Assembly: GCF_024704385.1 (NCBI RefSeq)
Contig: NZ_JAJDFX010000002.1
Coordinates: 1,178,001-1,242,000 of the forward strand
Length of the DNA: 64,000 bases
Source: Cellulomonas sp. P24
GTDB lineage: Bacteria > Actinomycetota > Actinomycetes > Actinomycetales > Cellulomonadaceae
Direction of reading: 5' to 3'
Position numbers and translations under genes: made by a program. The notes below the pieces were generated by a model that saw only the letters and a program-made list of their open reading frames with translations, searched no databases and had not been told where the DNA came from. The stretch's first letter is position 1; every line of letters starts with the position of its first letter. Below are positions 9,498 through 18,142 of the stretch, one piece after another.

Positions 9498-9546
9498 TCG
9501 TACCCGATAACGAAAGTTGCGTAGAAACTTTCGTTATCGGGTACGA
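9498..9546. promoter_or_regulatory. Long inverted repeat, putative LacI operator between divergent genes
   Basis: A perfect inverted repeat with 21-bp arms (9498-9518 and 9526-9546) around a 7-nt centre, in the 300-bp gap between the binding-protein gene and lacI. Each arm contains ATAACGAAAGTT. The inner parts also read as two near-palindromes, CGAAAGTTGCG (9511-9521) and AGAAACTTTCG (9523-9533), each one base from the CGAAAsTTTCG type of element known upstream of actinobacterial xylanase genes. Placement suggests that it controls both divergent transcripts and is bound by the adjacent LacI protein. Binding is inferred. Confidence 0.7.
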
Positions 9547-9595
9547 TAGACGTGCCGTCGGGTGCCCGTCAACATCAAGCGCAGGAGGAATGCGG

Positions 9596-10606
9596 ATGTC
9601 TGGTCGAACCGTGACCATCGCGGACATCGCTCACGCAGCGGGCGTCTCGGTGCCCACCGTGTCGAAGGTCCTCAACGGGCGACGCGGGGTGTCCGCGGCG
9701 ACGCGACGGCACATCGAGCAGCTCTTGGTCGAGCACGGCTACGAGCGACGCGGACGCACCGGGCAGGGCGCCGGGCTGGTCGACCTCGTCATCAGCGACC
9801 TCGACACCCAGTGGGCCACCGCGCTGCTGCGCGGGGCACAGGCCGAAGCGGCACGTCTCGGGGCCGACCTCGTCATCACGACCACCCACGGCAGCCCGGT
9901 CGGCACCCCGGACTGGCTCGACCACCTCGCCGAGCGGGGCTCCGACGGCGTCGTGCTGATCGTCTCCGAGCTCCTCCCTGCCGGCCGCGAGGAGCTCGCC
10001 CGCCTCCGCATGCCCGTCGTGCTCGTCGACCCGGTCGGCAGCAGCGACCAGGCGCTGCCCACCGTCGCCGCGACCGACTGGGCCGGCGGCCGCGACGCCA
10101 CCGACCACCTCATCCGCCTGGGGCACCGCCGGATCGGCTTCATCACCGGGCCGATCGAGCAGATCTGCCACCGCGACCGGCTCGACGGCTACCGTGCGGC
10201 CCTGCGACGTGCCGGCATCGAGTTCGACCCGGAGCTCGTCCGCCACGGCGACTCCCTCGTCAGCGGCGGCCGGACCAGGGGTGCGGAGCTCCTCGGCATC
10301 GCGCAGCGGCCGACGGCGATCATCAGCGGCTCCGACGAACAGGCCTACGGGGTGTACCAGGCGGCGCGCGACCGCGGGCTGCGCATCCCCGAGGACCTGT
10401 CCGTCGTCGGCTTCGACGACGTCGAGCTCTGCCAGTGGGTCTCTCCGCAGCTCACCACGGTGCGGCAGCCGCTCGCCGAGATGGCACGTGAGGCGACCCG
10501 CATGGTGATCGAGCTGGCGCGCGACGGCGCCCGCGCCACCCCACGCGTCGAGCTCGCCACCACCGTGATCGAGCGCGAGTCGACCGCTCCGCCTGCGAGG
10601 TCATGA
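9596..10606 (+). CDS. LacI family transcriptional regulator (xylan-type operon)
   Basis: DNA-binding repressor of 336 residues: an N-terminal HTH with the LacI signature VTIADIAHAAGVSVPTVSKVLNG (residues about 6-28), the hinge region, then a periplasmic-binding-like effector domain ending in the family TTVRQP strand. ATG at 9596 is preferred over the ATG at 9590 because AGGAGG ends at 9588 and gives 7-nt spacing. It is divergent from the sugar-uptake operon and sits 49 nt after the large inverted repeat, so it probably represses that operon and itself until an oligosaccharide inducer binds. Confidence 0.92.
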   Translation: MSGRTVTIADIAHAAGVSVPTVSKVLNGRRGVSAATRRHIEQLLVEHGYERRGRTGQGAGLVDLVISDLDTQWATALLRGAQAEAARLGADLVITTTHGSPVGTPDWLDHLAERGSDGVVLIVSELLPAGREELARLRMPVVLVDPVGSSDQALPTVAATDWAGGRDATDHLIRLGHRRIGFITGPIEQICHRDRLDGYRAALRRAGIEFDPELVRHGDSLVSGGRTRGAELLGIAQRPTAIISGSDEQAYGVYQAARDRGLRIPEDLSVVGFDDVELCQWVSPQLTTVRQPLAEMAREATRMVIELARDGARATPRVELATTVIERESTAPPARS

Positions 10607-10637
10607 CCTCCGCAGGGGCCCACACGAGGGACCCTCG
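10597..10637. terminator. Possible bidirectional terminator between convergent lacI and GH3 genes
   Basis: Two small inverted repeats lie between the convergent genes: GAGGTCATGACCTC (10597-10610), which includes the lacI stop codon and is flanked by further pairing bases, and CGAGGG-A-CCCTCG (10625-10637). There is no T-run. The position suits termination of one or both transcripts, but the support is weak. Confidence 0.35.
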
Positions 10638-10666
10638 ATGACAGGGACGGCCGACCCGCGCATCCC

Positions 10667-12826
10667 TCACCCCACGATGTGCAGGTGGTGCGCCTCCGGG
10701 TCGTGCGCGTGCGCGCCGACCTCGAGGACGACGGCGTCCGCCGCGGGGGTGTCCAGCGCACGGACCTCCGGCACCCACGCACCCAGGGCGCCCAGGTGCA
10801 CCGGGACCGTGATCTCGACCGTCTCCCCGGCCGCCACCGGCACGCTCCGGAACCCGACCAGGAGGGTCTCGCCGGCGCGACGACCGTCGGTGCGCCGCCC
10901 GTACACCTGGACGACGTGGCGGCCGTCGCGGTCGCCCGAGTTGCGGACCTGGGCACGGACCGCGAGCGCGCCGTCCACCGACCGGTCGACGCCCGCTCCG
11001 ACGATCGAGAACGTCGTGTACGACATCCCGAACCCGTGCGGGAAAGCCGCGGGCGCCCCGAGGCGGTCGAGCAGCCGTTGCCCGTGCCACCGGTCGTACG
11101 TGACCGCGTGCGCGTCCTTGTCGAACGAGGGCAGGTGCTCCTCGCTCGTCGGGATCGAGTAGGGCAACCGGCCCGCAGGGTTCTGGACGCCCGTGAGGAC
11201 GTCGGCCAGGGCGTGACCGCCCTCCATGCCCGCGTACCACATCATCACCAGGGCCGGGACGTCGTGCCGCCACTCCTCGCACACGACCGCGCCGGCCGCC
11301 ACGACGCTGACGACGGTCCGCGGGTTCGCCGCCGCGACCGCACGGATGATCTCGACGTCGACGGGGCGCAGCCGCAGGGAGTCCCGGTCGCCGCCGAACC
11401 CGGCGGTCATGATCGACTCGCCGAGCTGCGGCACACCCGCCCCTGCCGGCGCCGGCGGGAACAGCGCCAGCAACGTGGGGTCGGCGAAGGTGTCCCCGCC
11501 GACGTACTCGCCCTCGTCCCGCCCGTCGAACCCGGCGACGACCAGGGCGACGTCGGCCTCGGCCGCAGCCTGCGCGGCGGCCTGCGGGTCGTCCTGGTCG
11601 ACGAGCACGACCTCGGCGCCCGGGAAGGCCGCCCGGATGCCGTCGAGCGGTGAGACGTGGCTCGGCGCGTGCACCCACGACGACCCGAGGTCGCCTTCGT
11701 TGGGCGTGACGGCCAGGCGACCGATCACCGCGATACGTCGGATCAGTCCCGGGTCCAGCGGGAGCACCGGTGCGCCGTCGACCGGGTCGTTCTGGAGCAG
11801 GACCATGGCACGCGCGGCGACCTCGCGTGCGAGCGCGCGGTGCTCCTCGCACGCCATCACCGCGGGGGCCGGGTCCTCGACCTCCCGGTCCGCGAACGAC
11901 CGGAGCTGTGCGGCGACCAGGCGCACGCCGGCACGCTCGGCCAGGGCCCAGGACGTCTCACCGGCCGTGAGCTGCGCCGGCAGGTCCCGGGCGCGGAGCT
12001 GCCGGAAGGGTTCCTCCAGGTCGAGCCCCGCGTTGAGGGACGCCGCGGCGTCGCGCAGACCCCAGATGAAGTCGCTGACCGTGACGCCGTCCCAGCCCCA
12101 CTGGTCGCGGAGCACCTCCGTGAGCAGGTAGCGGTTCTGGCCGGCCCACTCGCCGTTCACCGAGTTGTACGCGGACATGATCGCTGCCACGCCCTCGTCG
12201 ACGACGCGGCGGAAGTGCGGCAGGTAGACCTCGTGCAGCGTCGCCTCGTCGATGGTCACGTCGACGTGGAAGCGTGCGTTCTCCATCGAGTTCAGCGCGA
12301 AGTGCTTCGCGCAGGCCATCGCGTAGCGCTGCACGCCGCGGGTCAGCGCCGCACCGAGCTCGCCGAGGTGGAACGGGTCGTCGCCGTACGTCTCCTGGAT
12401 GCGCCCCCAGGCCGGGTGCCGCGGCAGGTTGACGCAGACCCCGCCGAAGAAGTTGCCCCCCTGCGCGCGCACCTCGCGTCCGATCGCCGCGCCGACGCGT
12501 TCCTCGAGCTCGACGTCCCAGGTGGCGCCTCTCGCCATGGAGACGGGGAAGGCCGTTCCCTCACCGGCGACGCACCCGCGCGGTCCGTCGACGAACCTGG
12601 TTCCCGGGATGCCCAGCCGTGCCACCTCGCCGTGCACGTACGGCCGGGCGTTGTAGATCCGGCCCATCTCGTCCAGCCCCGGCCAGAACGGGGTGTCGCC
12701 GTCCAGCAGCCCGAGCATCTCCTCCGGGCCCAGCCGGCGGACGAGCGCCGTCGCCTCGGCGAACGGGTCGGCGCCCGCCCGTACCGCGTCGACCGCCCGG
12801 GTGTACGCGTTGACGTCGTCGTCCAT
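10667..12826 (-). CDS. GH3 beta-glucosidase
   Basis: Glycoside hydrolase family 3 enzyme of 719 residues. The nucleophile is Asp near residue 252 in VTVSDFIWG; KHFALNSMENARF is the substrate-binding motif; the C-terminal third holds the alpha/beta sandwich and a fibronectin-III-like domain (VRAQVRNSGDRDG...). No signal peptide. ATG at 12826 is chosen because an open frame continues far upstream through unrelated genes. It is convergent with lacI and 59 nt downstream of a membrane-protein gene on the same strand. It is distant in sequence from the GH3 protein at 1455-3782, so the two likely differ in substrate or linkage. Confidence 0.9.
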   Translation of the reverse strand: MDDDVNAYTRAVDAVRAGADPFAEATALVRRLGPEEMLGLLDGDTPFWPGLDEMGRIYNARPYVHGEVARLGIPGTRFVDGPRGCVAGEGTAFPVSMARGATWDVELEERVGAAIGREVRAQGGNFFGGVCVNLPRHPAWGRIQETYGDDPFHLGELGAALTRGVQRYAMACAKHFALNSMENARFHVDVTIDEATLHEVYLPHFRRVVDEGVAAIMSAYNSVNGEWAGQNRYLLTEVLRDQWGWDGVTVSDFIWGLRDAAASLNAGLDLEEPFRQLRARDLPAQLTAGETSWALAERAGVRLVAAQLRSFADREVEDPAPAVMACEEHRALAREVAARAMVLLQNDPVDGAPVLPLDPGLIRRIAVIGRLAVTPNEGDLGSSWVHAPSHVSPLDGIRAAFPGAEVVLVDQDDPQAAAQAAAEADVALVVAGFDGRDEGEYVGGDTFADPTLLALFPPAPAGAGVPQLGESIMTAGFGGDRDSLRLRPVDVEIIRAVAAANPRTVVSVVAAGAVVCEEWRHDVPALVMMWYAGMEGGHALADVLTGVQNPAGRLPYSIPTSEEHLPSFDKDAHAVTYDRWHGQRLLDRLGAPAAFPHGFGMSYTTFSIVGAGVDRSVDGALAVRAQVRNSGDRDGRHVVQVYGRRTDGRRAGETLLVGFRSVPVAAGETVEITVPVHLGALGAWVPEVRALDTPAADAVVLEVGAHAHDPEAHHLHIVG

Positions 12827-12885
12827 CGTCCTCACCTCGTCGAAGAGCCCACTGCATCTGTGCCGTCCGGCATCAGGACCGCGGC

Positions 12886-13395
12886 CTACCGGCGGCGGAA
12901 GAACTCCGCACTCGGGCGCTGAGCGAGCAGCACGATGATGGCCGCGGCGAGGCCGACGTCGATCACACCCATGACCAGGCTGAGAACGCCGGAGGGTCGC
13001 AGGAGCGAGATCAGCCCGAAGAGCAGGGTCAGCCCGGCGAAGACCCAGATGACGATGCGCGCCCAGTTCTTCCCCTTGACGATCAGCCAGGCGAGCACGC
13101 CCCACAGGATCGCGAAGACGATGGCGGACACCACGCTGACGGTGACCGCCACGCGCGTCGCGGTGTCGAGAGTGTTCTGGTCCATCGTCGGCGAGGCCTT
13201 CGCCAGGGCGGACCTGACAGAGTCCTGGGTCGTCAGCGTCACGATCACGCCGAGCAGCGCCAGGACGATGCGCACAACGATCAGCCTCGCAGCGTTGACC
13301 ACGGACGCCGGGGCCGGGCCCTGGACGGTCGGTCCACCCCAGGCCGCCTCCGGCATCGACGGGTAGTTGCCGGGGGGCTGGATCGGGTTGCTCAT
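12886..13395 (-). CDS. Small integral membrane protein of unknown function
   Basis: 169 residues with a Pro/Gly-rich cytoplasmic N-terminus (about 35 residues) and four hydrophobic segments near residues 38-55, 85-105, 112-132 and 138-158, ending FFRRR. The arrangement is common in small actinobacterial membrane proteins with no assigned role. The start is ATG at 13395 with GAGGA upstream. It is divergent from the methyltransferase at 13535. I do not recognise a specific family. Confidence 0.75.
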   Translation of the reverse strand: MSNPIQPPGNYPSMPEAAWGGPTVQGPAPASVVNAARLIVVRIVLALLGVIVTLTTQDSVRSALAKASPTMDQNTLDTATRVAVTVSVVSAIVFAILWGVLAWLIVKGKNWARIVIWVFAGLTLLFGLISLLRPSGVLSLVMGVIDVGLAAAIIVLLAQRPSAEFFRRR

Positions 13396-13534
13396 GGAGT
13401 CCTCGCGTGCGGTTGCGTGGTCCGGACGGTGCGGTGCTGCCGGGAACCACGCCGTTCAGCACCGTCGCCAGGGTAACGAGGCGACGACGCCACCGGGGCC
13501 GTTTCGGGACAGCCGACGTGGCAGAGTGCAAGCC

Positions 13535-14227
13535 GTGCGCACGGTCCTCCTCTCGATGCTCGACCGCGTCAACGCCGCGCACCCCTGGAGCCACAACGAC
13601 GCCTACCACCGCTGGATCCTCCGGCAGGTGCCCAACCATGCGACGACGTCGCTCGACGTCGGCTGCGGCACGGGGAACCTGGTGCGTGCGCTGGCGGGGC
13701 GCGTCGATCGCGCGACCGGCATCGACACCGACCGTGCGGTCGTCGACCTCGCGCGGAGCAGGTCGACCGCCCTCCCGACCGTCACCTTCGAGGTGCGCGA
13801 CCTGCGCGACCCACCGGACGGGAGCGTGTTCGACGTCGTGACGGCGGTTGCCGTCGTCCACCACCTGCCGCTGCCCACCGCCCTGGCCCGGCTCCGTTCT
13901 CTGGTCGCGCCCGGTGGACGGGTCGTGGTCGTCGGCTGCTACCGGGCGGCGACCCGCGGAGACCGGCTCCTCGACCTCGTGGCCGTCCCTGCGAACCTGG
14001 TCATGGGTCTGCTCCTGTCGGCCCGCTCGTCCGAGGCGCGCGTCGCCATGAGCGCGCCGACCGCGCCCCCGACGACGACGCTGGCCGAGGTCAGGGCCGT
14101 GGCGGCGCAGCTCCTGCCCGGTGCGCGCGTGCGACGGCGACTGTTCTGGCGGTACTCGCTCGTCTACTCGGCCCCGGAACGCCTCGCCCCCGGTCAGAAG
14201 CCGAACGTCACGATCGGGTCGAGGTGA
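13535..14227 (+). CDS. Class I SAM-dependent methyltransferase
   Basis: About 230 residues with the SAM-binding motif I LDVGCGTGNL, motif II acidic residue in GIDTDRAVV, and the motif DVVTAVAVVHHLPL typical of Methyltransf_11/25 proteins. GTG at 13535 is chosen as the start of continuous similarity-like sequence (VRTVLLSMLDRVNAAHPW); ATG at 13556 is the alternative. The 3' end overlaps the convergent NUDIX gene by 34 nt. The methyl acceptor is unknown. Confidence 0.78.
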   Translation: MRTVLLSMLDRVNAAHPWSHNDAYHRWILRQVPNHATTSLDVGCGTGNLVRALAGRVDRATGIDTDRAVVDLARSRSTALPTVTFEVRDLRDPPDGSVFDVVTAVAVVHHLPLPTALARLRSLVAPGGRVVVVGCYRAATRGDRLLDLVAVPANLVMGLLLSARSSEARVAMSAPTAPPTTTLAEVRAVAAQLLPGARVRRRLFWRYSLVYSAPERLAPGQKPNVTIGSR

Positions 14228-14676
14228 CCGGAGCGCAGCGCCTCGAAGACGGCGCGCTCGTGGGGGACCACCGGGTCCGGCAGCCGGTCCAGGTCGTACC
14301 ACCGCAGGTCGACGGCCTTGTCGGGCTCGACCAGTCGCGGGTCGCCGACCCACCGTCGGCACTCGAAGAAGAAGTCGACCCGCTGGTCCACCGGCGCCTC
14401 GCCCGACGTGCGGTGCATCGCGACGACCGGTGTGAGGTCCGCCGGGTCCACCGTGATGCCGAGCTCCTCGCGGGCCTCCCGGCACGCCGTCGCACGCACC
14501 GACTCGCCCGGCTCGACGTGCCCGGCCGCGGCGCAGGCCCAGTGCCCGTCCATGTAGCCGGTGCCTTCCCGCAGCTGGAGGAGCACCTGCTCACCGTCGC
14601 CGGTCGTGCCGGACGTGCCGGTCGTGCGACGGAACACCACATAGGCGGCCGGGACCACGCGGAATCGTTCGCTCAC
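14194..14676 (-). CDS. NUDIX hydrolase
   Basis: 160 residues with a complete Nudix box at about residues 52-74: GHVEPGE, then seven residues, REAREELGI, matching Gx5Ex7REUxEExGU. The box coordinates divalent metal for hydrolysis of nucleoside diphosphate derivatives linked to X. GTG at 14676 is the chosen start because upstream in-frame sequence lies across the divergent methyltransferase gene. It overlaps the 3' end of the plus-strand methyltransferase. The substrate cannot be predicted; a sanitising or nucleotide-sugar role is usual. Confidence 0.85.
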   Translation of the reverse strand: MSERFRVVPAAYVVFRRTTGTSGTTGDGEQVLLQLREGTGYMDGHWACAAAGHVEPGESVRATACREAREELGITVDPADLTPVVAMHRTSGEAPVDQRVDFFFECRRWVGDPRLVEPDKAVDLRWYDLDRLPDPVVPHERAVFEALRSGHLDPIVTFGF

Positions 14677-14736
14677 GCCCCGTGACTCTGCCACAGCCGG
14701 GCAGAGCAGGGAGATGACCGTCGATAGGCTCGCGCC

Positions 14737-15483
14737 ATGGAGCCGACGACGGACACGAACGCCGCGATCTGGAAGTCCGAGGAGCACGTGCGGAGCCGTG
14801 CGGCGCGCGCCGCCGAGCGTGAGCGCGAGAACGCGGCGCGGTGGCGGCTCCTCGGCGAGCTCCTTCCGTTCGACGAGCAGGACGCCTTCACGTTCCTCGA
14901 CCTCGGTGCAGGGACGGGCTCGGCCGCGCGCACCATCCTCGACCTGTACCCGCGGAGCACCGCGATCCTCAGCGACTTCTCGCCGCAGATGATCGCGGTC
15001 GGCGAGGAGGAGATGGCCGCGTACGCCGGGCGTTACCGCTACGTCGAGTTCGACATGTCGACGAGCGCGTGGCCGGACGAGATCCCGGCCGTCCTCGACG
15101 CCGTCGTGAGCTCGATGTGCATCCACCACATGCCGGACCACCGCAAGGCGGGTCTGTTCGCGGAGATCTTCGCGCGGCTGGCCCCGGGTGGCTGGTACCT
15201 CAACTACGACGCGGTGAGCTCGGCGGATGCCGTCGTCGCGGCGGCGTGGGAGCGGACCGCCGACCGGCAGGACCCGGACGCGGCCGACAAGCGCCGGCAT
15301 CGCACGCCGGAGGAGCAGGCCCGCCACGAGAACCACGTGCGCTACCTGATCCCGCTCCCCCAGCAGCTCGAGTACCTGGCAGCGGCGGGCTTCGCCGGGA
15401 TCGACGTCTACTGGAAGCACCTCGACGACGTCATCTACGGCGGGCAGCGGCCGGAAGAGCCGTCCTCTACGCTCGCACCGTGA
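14737..15483 (+). CDS. Class I SAM-dependent methyltransferase
   Basis: 248 residues; motif I is FLDLGAGTGSAA, followed by an acidic residue in ILSDFSPQM and the post-I block DAVVSSMCIHHM. The central TRP/His-rich region (ADKRRHRTPEEQARHENHVRYL) resembles methyltransferases acting on small molecules. A TAGGCT hexamer ends 6 nt before the ATG, so the transcript may be leaderless. Its stop codon overlaps the GTG start of the YbaK-type gene (GTGA), implying coupled translation. The substrate is unknown. Confidence 0.82.
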   Translation: MEPTTDTNAAIWKSEEHVRSRAARAAERERENAARWRLLGELLPFDEQDAFTFLDLGAGTGSAARTILDLYPRSTAILSDFSPQMIAVGEEEMAAYAGRYRYVEFDMSTSAWPDEIPAVLDAVVSSMCIHHMPDHRKAGLFAEIFARLAPGGWYLNYDAVSSADAVVAAAWERTADRQDPDAADKRRHRTPEEQARHENHVRYLIPLPQQLEYLAAAGFAGIDVYWKHLDDVIYGGQRPEEPSSTLAP

Positions 15484-15977
15484 CGATCCTCGAGCATCCG
15501 GCCGTCGCCCGGGTCCGCGCCGCGCTCTCCGCAGCCGGTGCCCGCGGAGAGGTCGTCGTGCTCGACGACCACGCCCGCACGGCCGTCGCCGCGGCGGAGC
15601 AGCTCGGGGTGTCGGTCGCCCAGATCGCGAACTCGCTGGTGTTCGCGATCCCGGACCGCCCGATCCCGGGCGAGCGGGACGTCGTGCTCGTGATGACCTC
15701 GGGCGCCCATCGGGTGGACACCCAGCAGGTCGCGACCTTCCTGGGGGTCGACCGCCTGGAGCGTGCCGACGCGGACCTGGTCCGCGAGCGCACCGGGTTC
15801 GCGATCGGCGGTGTCGCTCCCGTGGGTCATGTCACGACGCTCACGACCCTGGTCGACGTCGCGCTCGCGGACCACGACGTGGTCTGGGCGGCTGCCGGCC
15901 ATCCGCGGACGGTCTTCCCGGCGACGTTCGACGAGCTCGTCCGGATCACCGGAGGACGGGCCGCCTCGGTCGCCTGA
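15480..15977 (+). CDS. YbaK/EbsC family aminoacyl-tRNA deacylase
   Basis: 165 residues of the YbaK/ProRS-editing fold: AEQLGVSVAQIANSLVF carries the conserved Lys-independent N-terminal pattern, followed by VVLVMTSGAHRVDTQQVATFLG and the GFAIGGVAPVGH motif that forms the substrate pocket. Such proteins hydrolyse mischarged tRNA, often Cys- or Ala-tRNAPro. The start is GTG at 15480, overlapping the preceding stop as GTGA. The last 32 nt overlap the convergent MATE gene. Confidence 0.88.
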   Translation: MTILEHPAVARVRAALSAAGARGEVVVLDDHARTAVAAAEQLGVSVAQIANSLVFAIPDRPIPGERDVVLVMTSGAHRVDTQQVATFLGVDRLERADADLVRERTGFAIGGVAPVGHVTTLTTLVDVALADHDVVWAAAGHPRTVFPATFDELVRITGGRAASVA

Positions 15978-17541
15978 CGCGCGCGACGACACCGACGCCC
16001 GAGCCGGTCGGGGCGCCCAGGCCGGCCGACTCACCGGGATCAGTCGACATGCTCAGGTCGGTCGGGACGCCCAGGTCGGGCACGGTGGCGAGCACGGAGT
16101 GGTGGTCGTGCTCGGGGGCGCGCACCGAGACGACGGCATCCATGACCGCCGACCCCTCGGCCGGGCCCTCGATCACGACGAGGTCGGGGTCCAGGTCGAC
16201 CGGGAGGTCCGACACGTCCGCGAGGCGGCGTCGCGCCCGGCGGTACGCCGGGACGAGCACCGCGACCGCGCCGATCCAGGCGAGCGGGTTCCCCCAGACG
16301 ACACCCGTGAAGCCGAACGCCGCACCGAGGACCACGGCTGCGCCGACGCGCATGATGAGCTCGATGGTGCCGGTGAGGGTCGGGACGAACGTGTACCCGA
16401 GGCCCTGCAACGCCCCGCGGGTCACGAAGAGCACGCCGAGGACGGCGTAGAGGGACCCGTTGACGTGCAGCAGGTACGCCGCCATGGTGGCGACCTGCTC
16501 CTCTCCGGGGCCGACGAACAGCTCGACGATCGACCGCCCGGCGGTGATGAGCACGGCGCCGAGGAGCACCGCACCGCCGATGGACATCCACACGCCCTGG
16601 ACGACGCCGAGCCTGATGCGGTCGGGTCGCCGCGCGCCGTAGTTCTGCGCGACGAAGGTCGACACGGAGAGCCCGAGCGACTGGAGCAGGGCGACCGCGA
16701 GCCCGTCGACACGCGCGGCGGTCGTGTAGGCGGCGACGGCCTCGGCGCCGAGGCTGTTGAGCCGCACCTGCACCGCGAGCGCGCCGATCGCGATGATCGA
16801 CATCTGGAACCCCATCGGCAGGCCCAGTCGGAGGTGCCGGGCGAGGTCGTCGCGGCCGACCCGCCAGTCGCCGCGGTGCAGGTGGAGCACGGGGACCCGG
16901 CGCCGGACGTACACCAGGCAGAGCGCGACGGACGTGGCCTGCGAGCAGACGGTCGCGAGCGCCGCACCGGCGACCCCGAGGCCGAGGACCGCGACGAACG
17001 TCACGACGAGCCCGATGTTGAGCAGGCAGCTGATGGTGAGGAAGACGAGCGGCGTGCGGGAGTCGCCGATCGCGCGGATGATCGCCGCGAGGAAGTTGAA
17101 GGCCATCACCGTGCTCGCCCCGAGGAAGCTGACGACCGCGAAGGTCGTCGCCTGGGGCAGCAGCTCGGCCGGGGTGCGCAGCAGGCGCAGGGCCGGGCCG
17201 GCGAGCAGCGGCGCGCCGACGGTGAGCAGGATGCTTGTCGCCCCGGTGAGCATCGCACCGGTCGCCACGGAGCGGCGCACGGCGGCGGCGTCGCGTGCGC
17301 CGTACGCCTGCGCGGTCGGGATCGCGAACCCGGACGTCATGCCCCACGCGAAGCCGAGGAGGAGGAAGAGCAGGCTCCCGGTCGTCCCGACGGCGGCGAG
17401 CGCGTCGACGCCGAGCACACGCCCGACGACGATCGCGTCGGCGAACTGGTAGAGCTGCTGGACGACGTTGCCGATGAGGAGCGGGACGGCGAACGCGAGG
17501 ATGACGCGCCAGGGAGGACCGGCGGTCAGAACCTTGGACAT
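15946..17541 (-). CDS. MATE family multidrug/solute efflux transporter
   Basis: 531 residues with about twelve membrane segments in two homologous halves, starting PWRVILAFAVPLLIGNVVQQLYQFADAIVVG, the MATE N-terminal signature. It uses a proton or sodium gradient to export cationic drugs or metabolites. The first ~455 residues are the full transporter; a further ~75-residue hydrophilic, Asp/Pro/Gly-rich tail is unusual and overlaps the neighbouring yba-type gene on the other strand. An 8-bp-arm palindrome at 17606-17625 lies upstream and may be the site of an unlinked repressor. Confidence 0.92.
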   Translation of the reverse strand: MSKVLTAGPPWRVILAFAVPLLIGNVVQQLYQFADAIVVGRVLGVDALAAVGTTGSLLFLLLGFAWGMTSGFAIPTAQAYGARDAAAVRRSVATGAMLTGATSILLTVGAPLLAGPALRLLRTPAELLPQATTFAVVSFLGASTVMAFNFLAAIIRAIGDSRTPLVFLTISCLLNIGLVVTFVAVLGLGVAGAALATVCSQATSVALCLVYVRRRVPVLHLHRGDWRVGRDDLARHLRLGLPMGFQMSIIAIGALAVQVRLNSLGAEAVAAYTTAARVDGLAVALLQSLGLSVSTFVAQNYGARRPDRIRLGVVQGVWMSIGGAVLLGAVLITAGRSIVELFVGPGEEQVATMAAYLLHVNGSLYAVLGVLFVTRGALQGLGYTFVPTLTGTIELIMRVGAAVVLGAAFGFTGVVWGNPLAWIGAVAVLVPAYRRARRRLADVSDLPVDLDPDLVVIEGPAEGSAVMDAVVSVRAPEHDHHSVLATVPDLGVPTDLSMSTDPGESAGLGAPTGSGVGVVARVRRPRRPVLR

Positions 17542-17605
17542 GGAGGTGCAGGTCCTCAGGACGAGACGGGTGAGAGGAGCGGTGACGCGTGGAACGGGCT
17601 CCCGC

Positions 17606-17625
17606 CGATCGTATCGTTACGATCG
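17606..17625. promoter_or_regulatory. Palindrome upstream of MATE gene, putative repressor operator
   Basis: CGATCGTA-TCGT-TACGATCG: perfect 8-bp arms around 4 nt, 65 nt upstream of the MATE start codon. On the minus strand it overlaps a TACGAT -10-like hexamer. TetR- or MarR-type repressors often bind such sites ahead of drug exporters; no such regulator is adjacent here. Confidence 0.5.
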
Positions 17626-17704
17626 CCTCTGACCAGAGAATATGTCCGCGGGTTGAGCACGTCGGCCCTGCCGTGCGGACACCCCTCGACGGACCGGTGT
17701 CCGG

Positions 17705-18142
17705 TCAGGAGCGGCGGTCCACCACGACGAACGCGGCCGCCATCGTGAGGACCAGCACGAACGGCATCGTGCGCACCATCGCGGTGGCGTCGACGTCGAG
17801 GAAGGTGGCGGCGCTCGCGAGCCCGCTGACGCCGAGAGCGACCTTGCCGACGACCGCGAGCGCACCCTGACGCACCCGGAGGTCACGCTCGTCGGCGCGA
17901 CCGGCGGCGAGCCGCGCGGCGGGTCCGGCGGCGTCGGCCGCGCGGGCGCTGCGCCAGCGGCCGACCGCGGCGAGCGCCACGACCACCATGCCGCCGACGG
18001 CGACGCCCGCCGCGGCGTCCGGGTGCCCGGCGGAGTCGACCACCAGGGCCAGCCCGAGGTCGACGACCACGGCGGCGGCGATCCGGAGGTACCAGGTCGC
18101 GGTGGTCTTGGGTGCGGCGATGGGGCGGTCAGGCGTCGACAT
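17705..18142 (-). CDS. Small membrane protein paired with XRE regulator
   Basis: 145 residues with four hydrophobic segments (about 18-38, 44-62, 96-112 and 122-142) and a charged DERDLRVRQGALA loop before the third, reminiscent of DUF2178-like proteins. Its start overlaps the XRE gene by 14 nt, so the two are one transcriptional and translational unit. Such XRE/membrane pairs are widespread; the membrane partner's role is unknown. Confidence 0.78.
   Translation of the reverse strand: MSTPDRPIAAPKTTATWYLRIAAAVVVDLGLALVVDSAGHPDAAAGVAVGGMVVVALAAVGRWRSARAADAAGPAARLAAGRADERDLRVRQGALAVVGKVALGVSGLASAATFLDVDATAMVRTMPFVLVLTMAAAFVVVDRRS

Noticed and set aside
12827-14485. N-terminal extension of the second GH3 frame by over 500 codons
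   Set aside because: The extension reads across the membrane-protein and methyltransferase genes in wrong frames; GH3 sequence starts at 12826.
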